From positions 1,266,076 through 1,330,075 of the forward strand of contig JAUIRK010000511.1 in NCBI GenBank assembly GCA_030549495.1: DNA of 64,000 bases, written 5' to 3'. Shown piece by piece: positions 43,175-58,100 of the stretch. The DNA is from Nectonema munidae (taxonomy: Eukaryota > Nematomorpha > Nectonematoida > Nectonematidae). The notes under the pieces were generated by a model that ran no database searches, was not told the origin of the DNA, and saw only the letters and a list, made by a program, of their open reading frames with translations. Numbering within the stretch: the first letter of the stretch is position 1; each line of letters starts with the position of its first letter. The position numbers and the translations under genes are program-made.

Positions 43175-46100
43175 GTAAACTTCTTTAAATTCCTCTTTTA
43201 GATTTACCAAGTTATTTTTTTTTCCTGCTTTTTTCTTATCAAAATGATATCAGTTCTTCCTTTTAATTTTTAGATGTTGTGTTTATAGGGATTTTAAAAA
43301 AGATACCTAATTTACAGTCAGACCTCGTTTATCGGACACTGTTTATTTGACACATATTCTGGTTGGTTGGGAAGTACCTCTACCTGTGTTTGAAATTTAG
43401 AAAGAATCAATACTTCAAATCAAAATAAATGTTATTAATATGTTTAACGTAAAAAAATCTTCGAGAAATGATAACCTCAACTTCTAGCCTACACTAAAGA
43501 TATGGAAAAAGTCTATATCTTCTATCTTTACGTATATCGACAAACATATGGAAATTATTACAAGTGCTATTGCACAGTTAATATTTGAAATGTATTATAA
43601 AAAAATTTTTTTTTTAAATTTTTTACTATACACGAATGTTTAAAAGAATAACGGGGTAGAAAAACATTGAAAAAATCGCTTACAGACAGACAGTAGTGAG
43701 TCGGATAAACGAAGTCTGTTACTATCGAAAATGTTGCATCTCCCAAATCAATGCTACGTTTGAGCTCTTGGTTGAAATCTTTGAATTATGGCATAACTTT
43801 TGCACTATTGTTTCGAACTTTGAGTGAAGAGTGTTAGATACTTGATCGAATCCAAGTATCTAATCTTACTTTATCCACTATATCTTTGAAATACAATGAC
43901 TACAACAAACTTGTCAAAATCAAGGTCGTATATCCTGCGTTTTTTTTTATAATTTTCATTTAACAAAATTTAATATCTAAGCAAATTTTGACTTTTTCGA
44001 AATAGATTTCCAAAATATAATTAAAATATGTTTTAAAAGAGAGACGCAAATTCTTGAAATCTTACCTATTATGTCTCAAGGAAGAAGAAGAACGAAAGAA
44101 ATTTATTTACCATTTCAAACAAGAATGAGAACATATAACTTTGTTGATTCATTTGTTTGAATGTTTGTATTTAGATCTAAATAAATAAATCAATAAATGT
44201 GAATAATTTTTGATAAAATGTGATAAAGACATGACATATTTTATTGAGCCAAAGGAGGCAATTATAAGCTATGTCTATAATTGCAAATTCTTTATGAACA
44301 TAAATATAAAGATCTTCAAGTAATAAACGACATATATACAAACTTAAGATGAGACCAGTGTTCATATAATCTTTTTTTGAACGCATTCAAGGAATTTTTT
44401 TGAAAAACATTTCTGGGAGCTTGTTCTGATATTTTATATAGATTTTAGCAAAGTAAGTTCTAAGATTTCCATAAGATGCGTCTAACTCAAGTTTGAGAGA
44501 ATTACATCGAGAAACAAGAAATGCCTTAGGGGTAAAAGAATTCTCGCTTTTATAATTTTGATATCTCTATTTTTGTGTCTAATATGAGGTTTGAACTCTG
44601 ACCGGATATCATATTTCCATACTCTAAGATTGGCCTGACCAGAGCTCTGAATAATAGAGGTGGATTTTTGAAATCTAATTGTGATAAACAATTTGTGAGT
44701 AGGTTAATGGTAGAGTACGCTCTTATGTGAGATTGTCTGTGTTATTATGGAATTTCATTTTGTTATCATTATCAAAGATAACACCTAAATCCTTTTGTTT
44801 TTGAACTCTGGAGAATTTGTTCGTCAATAAAAAAAATCAATATTTTGGATTCTTTTATTTTCCATGAAAATAATTAATAATAACAATATAATTATATATA
44901 TGTGTGTGTGAGAACGTAGTTAAAATATATATTAGACAAGGATTACATTTTGCAGTGTTACATTTTGATCTATTACAGCCTAAACCGCTTATAAAAAGAT
45001 TGCAATAAAAATGATAACTATTAAAAAATCGAGTCTTTAGGTTTTTCTTCAAATTATGCCTTGCACTACATAAACGCGACTGTAACAATTTGTTCCAATG
45101 TTGAGTTGTTTTGTAGTATATAGATTTCTTAGAAGGGTGAAGAAGGGTATTCTTCCTTTATTGGGGAATCGAAGAGAATATTCCGAAGTTTGAGAATTTG
45201 GAAGAAGTTTGTTTCGGAAAGCCCAGAATAATTAAGTTATAGAAGATGAACCTGAGAAGCTACGTTTGGTATGCTCATGTGAGTACAGCGGTACCTACTG
45301 ATTAAAGCCAATAATTTTACTCAAAGACAAACTTAGCATTTACGATTGTGAATGATTACGTCCAATTACGAAGTGATCTTTGTGAATGAAATTACAATCA
45401 TTTACATACTTATAAGTTTTGTTAACGAAAAATGTGAAAACCACGATCCATTTCCTTCAGTAGGAAAAAAAGGAGAGTTTTCTAAACTTTTTAATTGTTT
45501 TCCTTTAGAAAATTTATTCCTACGCATAATAAAGATTGGTTCAATTTATCATTATTATCCTTCCGAGGTTGTTTGTGAAGCTATCTTAATTAAGATTCTA
45601 GAAGAGCTTCCTGGCATTCTAACGACTGTTTGCAGATTTAATCATCATCGATCTTAAAAGATAAGGTATAGTGGAAATGACCATCACATCACACACGAAT
45701 CTCTAACATCTCTTCCCATCTAGATGATAACTTTAAACTTTAAAGATGCAATTCTTTTGGTAAACACAGTTCAACATTCACGATGTTCTTTTAATCAGAT
45801 CCATTCATAAATTATTTCTGCCTCCAAGTGATATTTTTTCTAAAAGTAGGTCACTTAGCTTTCAAAAAATAGAATGTAGGGATATAAATAAACAAATAGT
45901 TCCTAGAAAAAATGTTCGAATCTGAAAATGTGGGATTTTGATTATGCTTGTACAAAAACTATTTTATTCAATTTGGAACTTTAACTTTAAAGAAAAATTA
46001 TTCAATTAGAACTTTATCTCAGAAAGTAAAACAGTTTAGAGTTCTTGTACTCTTTCATAGCTTTCCAATAGCTAATTACTGGTTTCTGAAAGTATTCAAA

Positions 46101-49100
46101 ATTATTGTTACTTTCATGTTCAATAATTTTTAAAAACGTAATTATTTTTAATTTTTAAAGTTCTTCTAAACATTTAAAAGAGATTACTTTGTAAAATAAT
46201 GAGTAAAAAATATTCGTTTTGCTTATTTTTGGTTTCGTAGATCTTTTTCAAAGCACAATACAGTAGATGGAAAGAAAATAACGTTTTATTTATTGATAAT
46301 GTCTTCGAATTATTTTATGTTTTCTGTTTTGGTAGCTAATAAAATTACAAACAATTTTTATGAAGCATTTCGTTTCCATATTAGATAAAAATATTTTATT
46401 GGGTGAATGTGTTCGAGTATAAATATTTTACTTTTTATTGAAATTGTTAATATCAATATATTCAGTTCAACCATATTTTTCATTTTTTTATTTGTATTTT
46501 CATAACTTCATATCTTAATAGATCGTTTTTATCATCTCTACCAATCTTCATACAAAATAGCATACTTTTTGATGATAGATAACATTTATATGGAAGAGAA
46601 TTGATAAAAACTTGATATACTCAAAGGTATTTTTCTCAATTTTACTTCCTCCTCCCCCCACAGCTAAGAAGTTCTGGGTTCGCTCTTGGCATTTGTCCAT
46701 ATCGATAATTTTCACTTTGGTTATAACGGAAACTAAAAATGTCAGTAATACTTCCTACTTCTTGTGCTATCTCCTAATTCATTGCATTATTCCCCCTTTT
46801 TAAGGTCATCAAAACCACATTTCCACAGCATCCATTTTTAATGAATGGAATCTTTCAAGGGATCAAAGTATTTTATCGTTCTTTTTCTCGCTTTTTCAAG
46901 ATTAAATGCTTTCATATTATTCACAGGGATTGCTCTCCTTCTTTAGCGCTCCTCTGATTGGCGCGATGTCAGACACATATGGCAGGCGCCCCTTCTTAAT
47001 TCTGACAGTCTTGATAACTTGCTTACCGATCCCATTCATGACAATTTCTCCATGGTATTGCACTAAGATCACGTTTTTCATTTTGAAATGCCACCTTTTT
47101 CAGCATTTGCGCAAAGTGAGTAAGCGCTTACCTGTGCCTACCTTTATGTCGCAAGGAAGTAACCGCGTGCTTGCACTACTTCATATCCAATAAAACAAGA
47201 AATTTGAAAAATAGTTCATTTATTTGTTCTGTTTTAAATGGTTGTTTTGTTATTTATTCCTACAACTGGTTCGTTCATTCAACCCGGTTAAGGAGCAGAA
47301 TTTCAGAACAAATTTTCTGTTTCCCCTTCCAATGGAATTTTAGACGATTTTCATTGCTTGATACACTCGTGTCTTACTAGTTCTCAAAGGGTTGATGCGA
47401 TTTAATTGGTGTATTTTCTATCTCTTGTTTATTTGTATCAATGTAAATTAGGTGCTGAAGATGACCTATTAAATTTGTCTATAAAGTAAAGAGGGGTAGG
47501 TGACCCTTCGCTAAACTCCAATTTACGTGGGGAGGGGGAAAGCTTATTTTAATGGGGCCAGGACTATACGAAAGTGTATTTATATATTTCAAGGGTCAAA
47601 ATAAATCCCAGAGGGGCAAAATGAGGCTTCTCTTATCGACGAGTTTCGGTAGAGTAAACGCACAAACTCTCTAATAAGTGAATTTTAGCCTGCAATTGTC
47701 TTTATCAAACGAACGTCAGGAAATTGAAGTAAAGAAGAGTATATATCGTTCAATATATTCATCCATCTTTACCCAAAACCCGGATTTTCCCTGAAAAATA
47801 TGGACGTCTGGTGGCCTAATCTTTGCTTTGTAAAAAGGTATGAAAAAGATGAGTAAATCCTCTTAAATGTGATGACATGAATCAACCAATTTTGAATTTT
47901 GAATTTCAATCGTGTTTACACCTACATATGTACACAAGTCTTCATATACAACGTGGAAGCTATTGTGGCAAGAATATAATGAAATTAACCATGATGTATG
48001 CAATTTCATTACATCTCATAATACATTTTCAGAGTTGTGGTGGTGGTGATGATGATGTGATGATGATGATATATAATGCTTATGAAAAGTCGAGTGATGA
48101 CATTGGTGATGATGAAGTGTCGAATGATTTACGATCCTTCGCGATGAGTTATTAAAGATAGTTAAAGTCCAAGGTTCGATCACTATAACACCTTAGTTTC
48201 TTGGTGAGATGATGGATATGTTTAGTTGTTTCTCTTGTTTCTCTATTTGGCGTATAAGCTCTCTATTTTTTAAGCGTCTTTCGGAAAAAATAAATTAATA
48301 CTTAAATTGATTTCTTCTTCCAAAAGAGAAAACTTTGCTCTGATGAAATGTGACATGCTATCAAACAAAAGTATAATTTTTGTTAAAATCCCAACTTGAG
48401 GTTCAGTCTTTTCTGCTGCTTCTACAAAGAAGGATACTGAGTAATTTTCAAATGTTAAAATGAACTCAGTAATTCAATGTTTTTATAAAGTCAAATTTCC
48501 AAACCTCTATTTTCTAACAGAAATATTTTATCATAATTTTTGCTAATTAGCTGCTTTTGTGCATATTTTAATGACGATTTTCTTTAATTAGTGTTAGGAT
48601 TAGGCAAAATCTATTTTGTTAACCGATGCGAATTCCTATCCTTACATGTAGTTAGCCAGTGCAACACATTCATCTGTATAGGAAAATATAAATTCTACGG
48701 CATCTGTGTTGCTGGTCGCTCTAAGATTCCCTCATCAACTAAGAGTAACGGGAGCCAACGATATATTTAAAAAGAATAAATAGTTTTTGATTTGAACATT
48801 TTTGGATTCCTTGATTACAGAATTTTATTTTGGTTATTTGACAAATATATTATTTAAAATCGTGCAAATTGCAAAGTAAAGGTAATAACTTTTGTAACAT
48901 AGAATCAGGTGGCAAAATATGAACAGAAAGTTTCATATTTTTTGAGTTTTTTAAAGAATATTTTTCGATTCTTTGATTACAGAATTTTATTTTGATTATT
49001 TGACAAATATATTATTTAATATCGTGAAAAAATTGCAAAAATATAGGTAATGACTTATTTAACACCGTCTCCCCGAATGAGGTAAATCAAATCTTACATC

Positions 49101-52100
49101 TAGCAAAATATGAACTGACAGGTTGGAGATGAACCATCGCAGTATACAGGTTGGAGATGAACCATCGTAGTATACAGATATATAGATAATAACTTATGTA
49201 GCATCCGTCTCCCCGAATGAGGTATATCAAATCTTACATCTAGCAAAATATGAACAGAAAGTTGAAAATTGTCTCCCAAGTCATTTGTACATGGAATAGA
49301 AACCATCGTAGTATACAGGTTGAAGATGAATCATCGTAGTATACAGGTTGGTGATATCACTCAAGTTGTCTACACGCGTTCAACCGTACAGGTTATGAGA
49401 TATAATTTATTTTTAAATATTTAAATTTAAAGTGTTCACTCTTGTTCCTTGTCTGCATTCAAATGGTTTTCAGTTCAAAACTGTTGACGGTTTTGATTTA
49501 ATAAAATTGATTTTATAAAATTTAATTAATTTTTAATAGATAAACACGATTAAAATTATATACTATAAAAAATTAATTGGGTAAACAAATAAAAATAGAG
49601 ATTACGAGTGGCTTATTCATTCTTATGCTGATGAATAAAAAAATAATGGCTCCCCAAAAAATTTTCGACTTAGAAAAGGGTTCATAAGAGAAAATAAAAT
49701 CAGTGCTGTAGAACTCGAATTTCCAATGGAATTCAATAGTGAGTAGTCAAAATCGTTTGCTTTGTGTGAATCAAAATCGGTTAAAACAAATAATCACCAT
49801 CGCCCCAAATTCCCAAGGATGGCGGAATCAAATGGGCTAAGAACTCGTGCTCTAAATGATGAGATTTGGATATGACTTCGAGATGATCTTATCTTTTAGG
49901 TTGTTCTTCACTTTGGTGTCGGTGTCTGGCTTGTTTTCAGTCACTTTCTCCGTGATATTTGCGTATGTGGCTGACATCACGAGTGATTCCGAAAGAAGTA
50001 CTGCCTATGGCTTGGTAAGTTTTTCTCGCTATTATGTTGTGTAAGCTTAAACGCATGGTTGTCGAAACTGTAGAGTACTCTTCTTTAGTTGGAGTCGGAA
50101 ATAAGGAATTGGGCTGGCATATATTTTGAGTTTGAGTTGGATTTTTGTAAGGACCTCAAGTCTAAGTTAGAATTAACTTCTTCTTAACCAATTTACGACC
50201 AATGTTCCTATTTTGGAACATAAGTAATTTCATTTTCGTCTGCTTTTTTCAATGACTTTGAATATAAATCGTCTGCGTTTTTTTAAATATCGTCTGCTTT
50301 GCTTGGTCTTAAATGGGTTAAACCCCTTTTAAAGTTGTTCTTTTTTCTCCAAAACTTCAGAATTCTTGGATCTACTGAATCACACTTTTTTGCTGGGGCT
50401 TGAAAATGTCTACTCGTTGCTCTTGTTCTTGAGCAACTCAAGTTTCTTGAGCCCAGGAAGGTGTAATCTAAACATTTACTTATCAGTCATGATATATTCC
50501 GTACAATGGACTTAACCCGATAAGTCCCAGACAAAGCAGCTACTATATATAGGATACCGTCCTGTTTTTCGTATCAAGATACTGTTTAATAAAATGTCTA
50601 ACATCTTGAGGATTTTCAGGAAAACCATAATCAGAAAAAAGCTGCAGACGATCCAGTTTTAGTTTTTCTTCATCAAAAGACAACAGCACTGTTGGTCGCT
50701 CAACTAACTGATTTATGAGCTAGTTTGTTTTTGATAGTACTTCTAAGAATTTTGTATATATCTGCTGCCTTTCGTTGAGTAAGATCTCCATATTTTATTC
50801 TTTGTAAAGACGTTTCTAGCTGCTCTACTGTGTAATCCTTGTTTATTCGAGCACCCAATGCACGTTTATGTTCACGAGGTATTGCATATTAAATGATTAT
50901 TTATTTTCTTAAGTGAAAATATTATTAAAAATATAAATTAAAAACAATTCAATGTGGATTAGGTGACAGTCAAAAACACAAGGCCTATACTTTCAGACCT
51001 AAAATGAATGATTAAGTAGTTATTACTTAGCTTAATGATCAAATGTACTGACTGAAAAAAGCTATTACAATATGGGTCAAAGTCAGGCCCGTAGCTAGGA
51101 CTTTTCAATTTGTAGGGCTGGAAAAATGGGCTAGATATTTTCACAAAAATTTTTGGTACTTATGGGTTATCTCTCCCCCATTCAAAAAAATTTTAAAGTG
51201 GGAGGGAGATAACTAATAAGTACCAAATTTTTATATATAGTCTAAAAATAAACCATTTTTTGAACCCTTTATTGATATCACATTTTTAAAACTCTACGAT
51301 ATTGTATAGAGGTTGTAATATAATATTAGCTCCAAATCAGATGTGTGTCAGCATAAAATATAGTGTTAGTTGACTCCTGAAAACCGATGTCTAAGACTAA
51401 TCTATAGAAAACACCATATAAGAATGACCTGTTGTACATATTTTACGTTCCTCAGTGCTGCATACCTCATTTTTAAACGGTGTGCTGCTAATCTTTCCCC
51501 AAGGGTTAAAGTATCTTATTTTGCATACGTAAATATACCTCTATTATTTATAAAAACTCCCGGAGAAGAAGGATTCAGTTCTAACACTCTTTCGCTTAAC
51601 ACAGGAATAGCACATCCAACGGAAGCCATCACTTGAATCGCTTCATTTTATCAACTTGCAGCTATGTTAACAGTCAGTGCACTCTAATGTATTTAAAATA
51701 ACATTATGAGCATCACACCATTCAAAAATTTCTTACAGAGCCCCATAATTCCAACTTTCAAATAAAATTTGTCCATCAGTTAAAAATGCATGAGTAATTG
51801 CATCGATTGAATCAAGTGAAAAAAGGCTAGAAACATAAGAAACGATTTAAGAGAAAATCAATCATTAAAAAGTAATTCAAATCCAAAGGAAATTCAATTC
51901 ACCACACCTCATTGAAGCATAAGACCCAATGGTCATACGCTCTCATAGTCATAGAAGCAAGAGTACTCACAATAGATCAGATAGAAATGTTGAAATGAAT
52001 GAGGAAAAAATTAAGAAGCACAAATGTTTATTGGTTTTTATCTTTTGCCAGTGTTCAAACATTGAATTGTGCAAGTAATTACTGAAATGCATCAAACCCA

Positions 52101-55100
52101 TTTCATATATATATATATATATATCGATAGCTCTTCTATAACTAGCAAAATCTCTTCAAAATAGAGCCATCAAAATAACGGCACTTAATGACGGACAGTC
52201 AATCAGTGCTTGGCGAATTTTTTTGATTGATGTGACGGGATAGTAAAGGATCACCCGTTGATAGAGCAACCTCCTCTGAAAGCCACGGGTTGTTCGTCAA
52301 TAGTGACCGCAGAGTGAGGAGTCCAAAATTTGGAAAAAAACTTTGAAAAATTGACCGTGGATATATCTAACAGGGTTAATTTTGTCATTCATCTCGCTTT
52401 TCCTTGTTGCCAAATCTTATAAAGATATGAATCAGAGTAAACTTGTCACGTCGAAGCGCAGCTTTCAAAAATGTACTTGCGAAAGTAGATGTTTTAATTT
52501 TTGATCGATGTAGAGCCGTATTGCAAAATGTGATAACTGATGATAAATCTTGAAACTTTTATAACGTGTCCTGAAAGATTTGAAATACTGATTAACGCAT
52601 TTTCACACGTTCCTTGAAGACCAGCAGGTGATGACCAAGAATATTTTCTTGAGTCTGGAGCCTATAAATTATCATACATTTCTTCGGAAATTTGAAATGA
52701 GGAATTACTGGAGATGTAAGAAAGAAAGTGAAGTCAGAAGTTTCTTGAGAGGTAGACATTGAATTAGCAAGATTGGTTTCATGTAAAGAAGACATAAAAA
52801 CTGGCAGCAAATGACAAATAAAACGAAGCAGGAGAAAGAGGGAAAAGAAAAAACCCGGTTGGTAAATGTTTGTTATCGAAGCTTATAAATATCCTACATT
52901 TGATAAGCATCGTATCACAAACAAATCAATGACAAAACTGTTCCATGGAGTTCTTATTCTGTATGTATGACAGAAACAGTACCTCATATGATACCGCATA
53001 TATGAATAGTTGAAAGATATCATCCTCAGTAGACCGAATATCTTTGTACATATGATACTGTGCGTGGTAGTAATAATAAACAACATAAGACCTCATTACC
53101 TATACGATAACGGAATTGTCATTTTGCGAAAATGGCTTTAGTTTACAAACTTTTCATCTCGTGTATGATGATGAGTATTCGTGTAGAATGCCGCATAAGT
53201 ACATGAATTGTATTGATGGGATTAGTAGAAGATGATTGGATAAATTGTGCAATAAATATCTTGCTTTTCCTAAGTTTAATAGAGTTTTAGTTTGATCCCA
53301 GGCCAAATTTCTTTAAGTAAAAGCGTCTTTTTCTTTTTATTTGCGAACATATTTAGTATTGAACTTTTAAATTTCTATTTACATCTGACTGCTATTGGAG
53401 AAAAGTATAAAAAATGATTTTGAATTTCATAGATGGCGTTAAATTTTTTATTCCTTCGCTCTCCTTTTTGTTTAATGAATTCAGCGCATAGAGATTCTTA
53501 AGATTTTAAATTTAAAACATCAAGACATATTCCTAGAAATAGAAATATTCAGAAAAAGAATTAAAGAATACATAGTGGCAGTAGTAACTAGGTTATGAAA
53601 TAAGTGTTCGTAAAGCGAAGCTCAAAGCAATCCCATCATTTTTCATGTTTTTCAACTTTCACTATTATTATTATTCTTGTTATCAATCTATACGCGAATC
53701 TCTCTATCACGTGCATTTTTCTTGTATAAAAAGGTTTCGGCAACTTTCGCTGCCTCACTTGTTACGAGTCCAACGATCGGCGCGTACATAGAGAAAGCGT
53801 ATTCGAAGTCGCTGGTGGTGGTTGTTGCCACGGCTGCCGCCATTTTTGACTTCTTTTTTATCGTGCTATGCGTACCGGAATCCCTGAACACACTCCACCA
53901 CGACAAATCGCACGCCTCCAAGCCCTTTCTTCCACAAGCTTCTTCTTCCGCGGGAAGCAAAGGAATCAACAAGACGGCTGTAAACGCCAAAGCCAACACC
54001 AAACCGCCTCCCAAGAAGTTCTCTCCTGGGAGTAAGAACGTTCTTTCTTTCCTAAAAGTAGTGATGGGGTTGGTCGTTTCGCTCTTTTTGAGATTTAATC
54101 TTCGCAAGACGGACTGGGCGTTTAACGTCAGGTTCAAATTTAGCAGTGAAATTACTCCAACTAACTTATATAAAATTTACACTAAAATTGGCATCTAAAT
54201 TTACAAAAGTGGTTTAAGTTATGGGAAATGTTAGTTATAAATAATATAACAGAAAATATTAAACATAAAACCGTGAATTATTGAAAATTAACGCGATCTA
54301 TAATAAAGAAAGACCTGTCAAAAAGTATAAAGTATATGTATATTTGAAAGTTTTGTAGTTTTTGAGAGAACTCTATAAAAAATTCTAACATTAAAATTAA
54401 AAGATGAGTTATTACCAAAAACGTGGTTCTTCATGCATTCATTTTGAACAGTTCTGACATGTGTATTTAGTATGCACTTTGCAAACGGGTTTTTTTTTTT
54501 GTAAATTTCACACTTTCATGTTCCTCGTTTCTTAGATTTGTTTACATGTTGATGCATAGCAATAACCACGAGAGGAGGAGGAAGAAGTCTGAACAATCGT
54601 TTGTTCGATCCCATACAAGAGAATCAGGTCCTTTGTGAGAGAGTGCGTTTGAGGCTCGTTGCACCTGTTTATCATGGAGAACTCACCCAACTTCAAACAT
54701 AGTTCTCTTATAAAATATTTCCTCCACTTTTTTGGGTAGATAAAAATTTTTCAGGTGCGTTGCCTTTTTGTATCACCTAACTATTGTATGTAGCCTATGT
54801 CCAAGTAGTTACAGAATATCAAAAAGGACCATCTTCTTAAAGGCTTGTAAAATGTGAAATCTCTTAGCATCCTATTACAGGTATCGACGCCTGACTTGAA
54901 TTTATTATAGTCGAGCAAAGTTTCGGGCTTTTGTTTCACGCCTGTGAATTCAATTTTACCAAGATGCTGAGAAGATAATACATGAACAACTTAAAAAATT
55001 TTCTAGCATGTTTGTAAGGTATATAAGCAGTCAAAGAGGCATAATCAGTGTACAGAAACTTGCTGTCACATTCGGCTAATTTCAAGTCTTTCAGGTGGGA

Positions 55101-58100
55101 AGGTCTAAAATTTTGAAGCATAAAGCGTCTACTAGCCATCAGAGTTCCACAAACTGTGTAATCGTGATCTTTAGCCCATTTGCAAAGGTTATGCGAAGTA
55201 AAAAATCTATCCATGTATATTCCCGAACCATTGGGTAGATTTGAGCTCATCACTAGTCTTTTAACTATTTCTTCTGAGGAGGAATAACATATATTATATT
55301 ATTCCCGATATGTATATTTCTGGTTTAAAAAGGTAAAAAGTGCGGGCATCATTACAATGATAACATTTGCTGCCATAGCGCCCGGGTTTTGATCTGTCAT
55401 ACACTCTCAATGATGTTCTTCCACGAAATTTTATTAGCTGTTCATCTATCGTAACGCAATCTTCAGGTGTGTAATATTTAGAACAAACTTGATAAAAGTG
55501 GTCATGTAGAAAGCGAACTGGCGATTAGGATCTCTTTCAGTTTTATAATCAAAACGTATGAATCTATGTGTCAATAAAAACATGTCACGGTTCATCACAG
55601 CTTTTATGAAAGGTTCACCATTTTTTTGCGAAAAAAGATATTTGATGTCTAGTCTTTGGTTTTTTGCTTGATAAAAAAGTGTATAAGAGGAATGCGAAGT
55701 AAGCCAATAAATCAGTCACAGAAAACTTGTCGAAGCAATATTTAATATTTTGAAACGCACCAGGTTCTAATCTTAAAAAAGTTTTTATTATAAAAAGTGT
55801 TTCAAGCAAAAAATATCCAGGTGATAAAAATGAAAGAGGTGATATTGGCTCTATCAAATCAAAGATGGAGGATGACTAGTAGGTTGCCGAAAAAAACCAC
55901 AAAAAATTGATATTCATAAGCAAAAAGATAAAGACACACTTGAGGAGGACATGATAAAAAGTGAATGCCTGAATGAATCCAAAATGAAATAGAGATCAAT
56001 TGAATTTCCAAGGTCAAAAAATCATGCTCATGATGAAAGAAAATTTAAAAATATACAATTTCATTGCATTAGGCTTCAGTGGTAGAAGAATGCACATTTG
56101 GAATAAATCAATGTGAAAATCAATCTTACAGGAACACAGGTATAAAAAAATCAAGAGGATAATATGAAGAACGCGCATAAACAATCAAAGACATTATCTC
56201 GAACATATAAAAAGAACATATTTTATTCATTCTCACACATCTGTTATTTGCACCGTTCGTAATACCATTTACTTTGGAATCAGGAGTATGCCAAGGTCAA
56301 ATAATGACGAAATAATCTTAGATATAACTATATATTTAAGTGCACATGCTTGAATATAAATAACAAAGAAACGATTTTTTTTATTGATACACACATTTCA
56401 TCATAGCATATCATAGATTTTCACTTTGATGTTGCAATTGTTTGTGTTTTATAGATGGCGTTAATATAATAAATTTCATTTTCTTCATCTGAAGAAAGTT
56501 TTTTCGGAGGAATTGACCAAAAAGTTTTACGGCATGTATATAGTTCGTCTTTCGAAGGTAGTGTATGAGTGTCTAATCTAAATGTCGTTTATGTCAGATG
56601 TGTGTTAATGCAAATAAATAGGAACGTTTGTGTAAAGAATATCAACAAATGTATATGTAAATGTATTAGTAATGGGGCGATGCCAAAGTATACTGATTCT
56701 TCAAAAAATACGATTTCGATGCCGCTTTTTAATTGTCTTATGCGTAAAGTTTAAAATTTATTTTAATTATTTTATTTTATGTGATTGGATTTAGGACTTC
56801 GATAAATCGAGTTAAATGCAATTTTAAGTTAATTTTTATTCAAATTTTAAAATATCTTTAAAATGTAACTTTTTTTATAAAAAAAATCCAGGACTAAAGT
56901 ATCAGAAGATTCAAATGAAATATCCCGGTATTTAAAAACGCGATCCTGATTCTAACCTCATCCCCACTACGAACACTTTTAACCTAACAATTTGAAAAGT
57001 CAAAATCAGCGCTAGAGTGATAGTATGGAGCGACACCTACTGATTCATTTCCTTTAAAAAGTTATAGCCTTCTACTTTGATGTATTATTGAGTTTCACGC
57101 GCTATATCGATGTTTAAGCGCACGCCTAGATGAGCTTGAATTGATGTATTTTAGTAGGAGATATTTGAACATTTGTTATATGCAATAAAAATAATGCTAC
57201 CTTTTCTGATTCCTCCAAAAATGATCACAACTTTTTGGATGATTTGTGATAGTAAGTATGCTTCCTATGTTTTTGCGTACAAGATATAAGAGAATCTTTG
57301 TGTAAAAATATTTCAAAACGTTTAGCACTTGGCGGCGAATTCCATAGCACTGGTTCGAATCTCAATAAAAGCTAGTTTTTCAAAGAATAATTTCTAATAG
57401 ACACTTTGTTCCATCTAACCATGATTGTTCATTTATTAGTTTAATTGAAAAGTTTGCTGACTGCAATAATCCCTCACCCCCAAATTTGATACTCAAATCG
57501 ATCATTGTTTGAAACCCCCTGAAAAAACTTTCTGAGTACTTTCCTAGCCATATGTTTAAATAGGTTGAAAAGACTCCTTATTATTGCATGTGCCAACGCT
57601 TATAATTTTGCCAACGTACTTATTGTCTGCTTTGAAAGAAGTAATGAACTGCCTGTTATTTAGTTCTCATATTGGATATACGCATTTCTATGCATCTCTC
57701 TACTTTTCAGACTTCAATTTATCCGACTTTAAAATGGCGTTTGATCCACTATCCATCCTGAAGCCGATTTGCCAGGACAAAACAGTTCTACTCCTCTCCA
57801 TTTCCGTGTTTCTATCATTCCTGCCCGAAGCCGGCCAAATGTCCTCCTTTTTCGTCTACCTGAAGTTCGTTATCGGCTTCTCCGAGCAAAGTGTGGGCGC
57901 TTTCATTGCGTTTATCGGCGTTCTATCCGTCCTCTCTCAGGTTCTTTTTCTTTTCTAAAAGAAATTCAGTGATCAGGATTTCGCTCTGGACTCTAGAGTT
58001 CAGAACATATTATAATGGGTCCTGACTCCTTCTCCTCAATATGAAAACACATATTTTCCTTTTTTTTACCATCTGTGCAGATTATTTTAACCTAAATATA

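Noticed and set aside
44855-45088. Cysteine-bearing minus-strand frame thought to be part of a Penelope-like element
   Set aside because: The resemblance to the cysteine region before GIY-YIG domains is too weak and no other part of such an element is nearby.
53688-54137. Minus-strand open frame of 149 codons
   Set aside because: It lies opposite MFSD14 exon 6, which has homology and consistent splice phases; the minus frame is a shadow.
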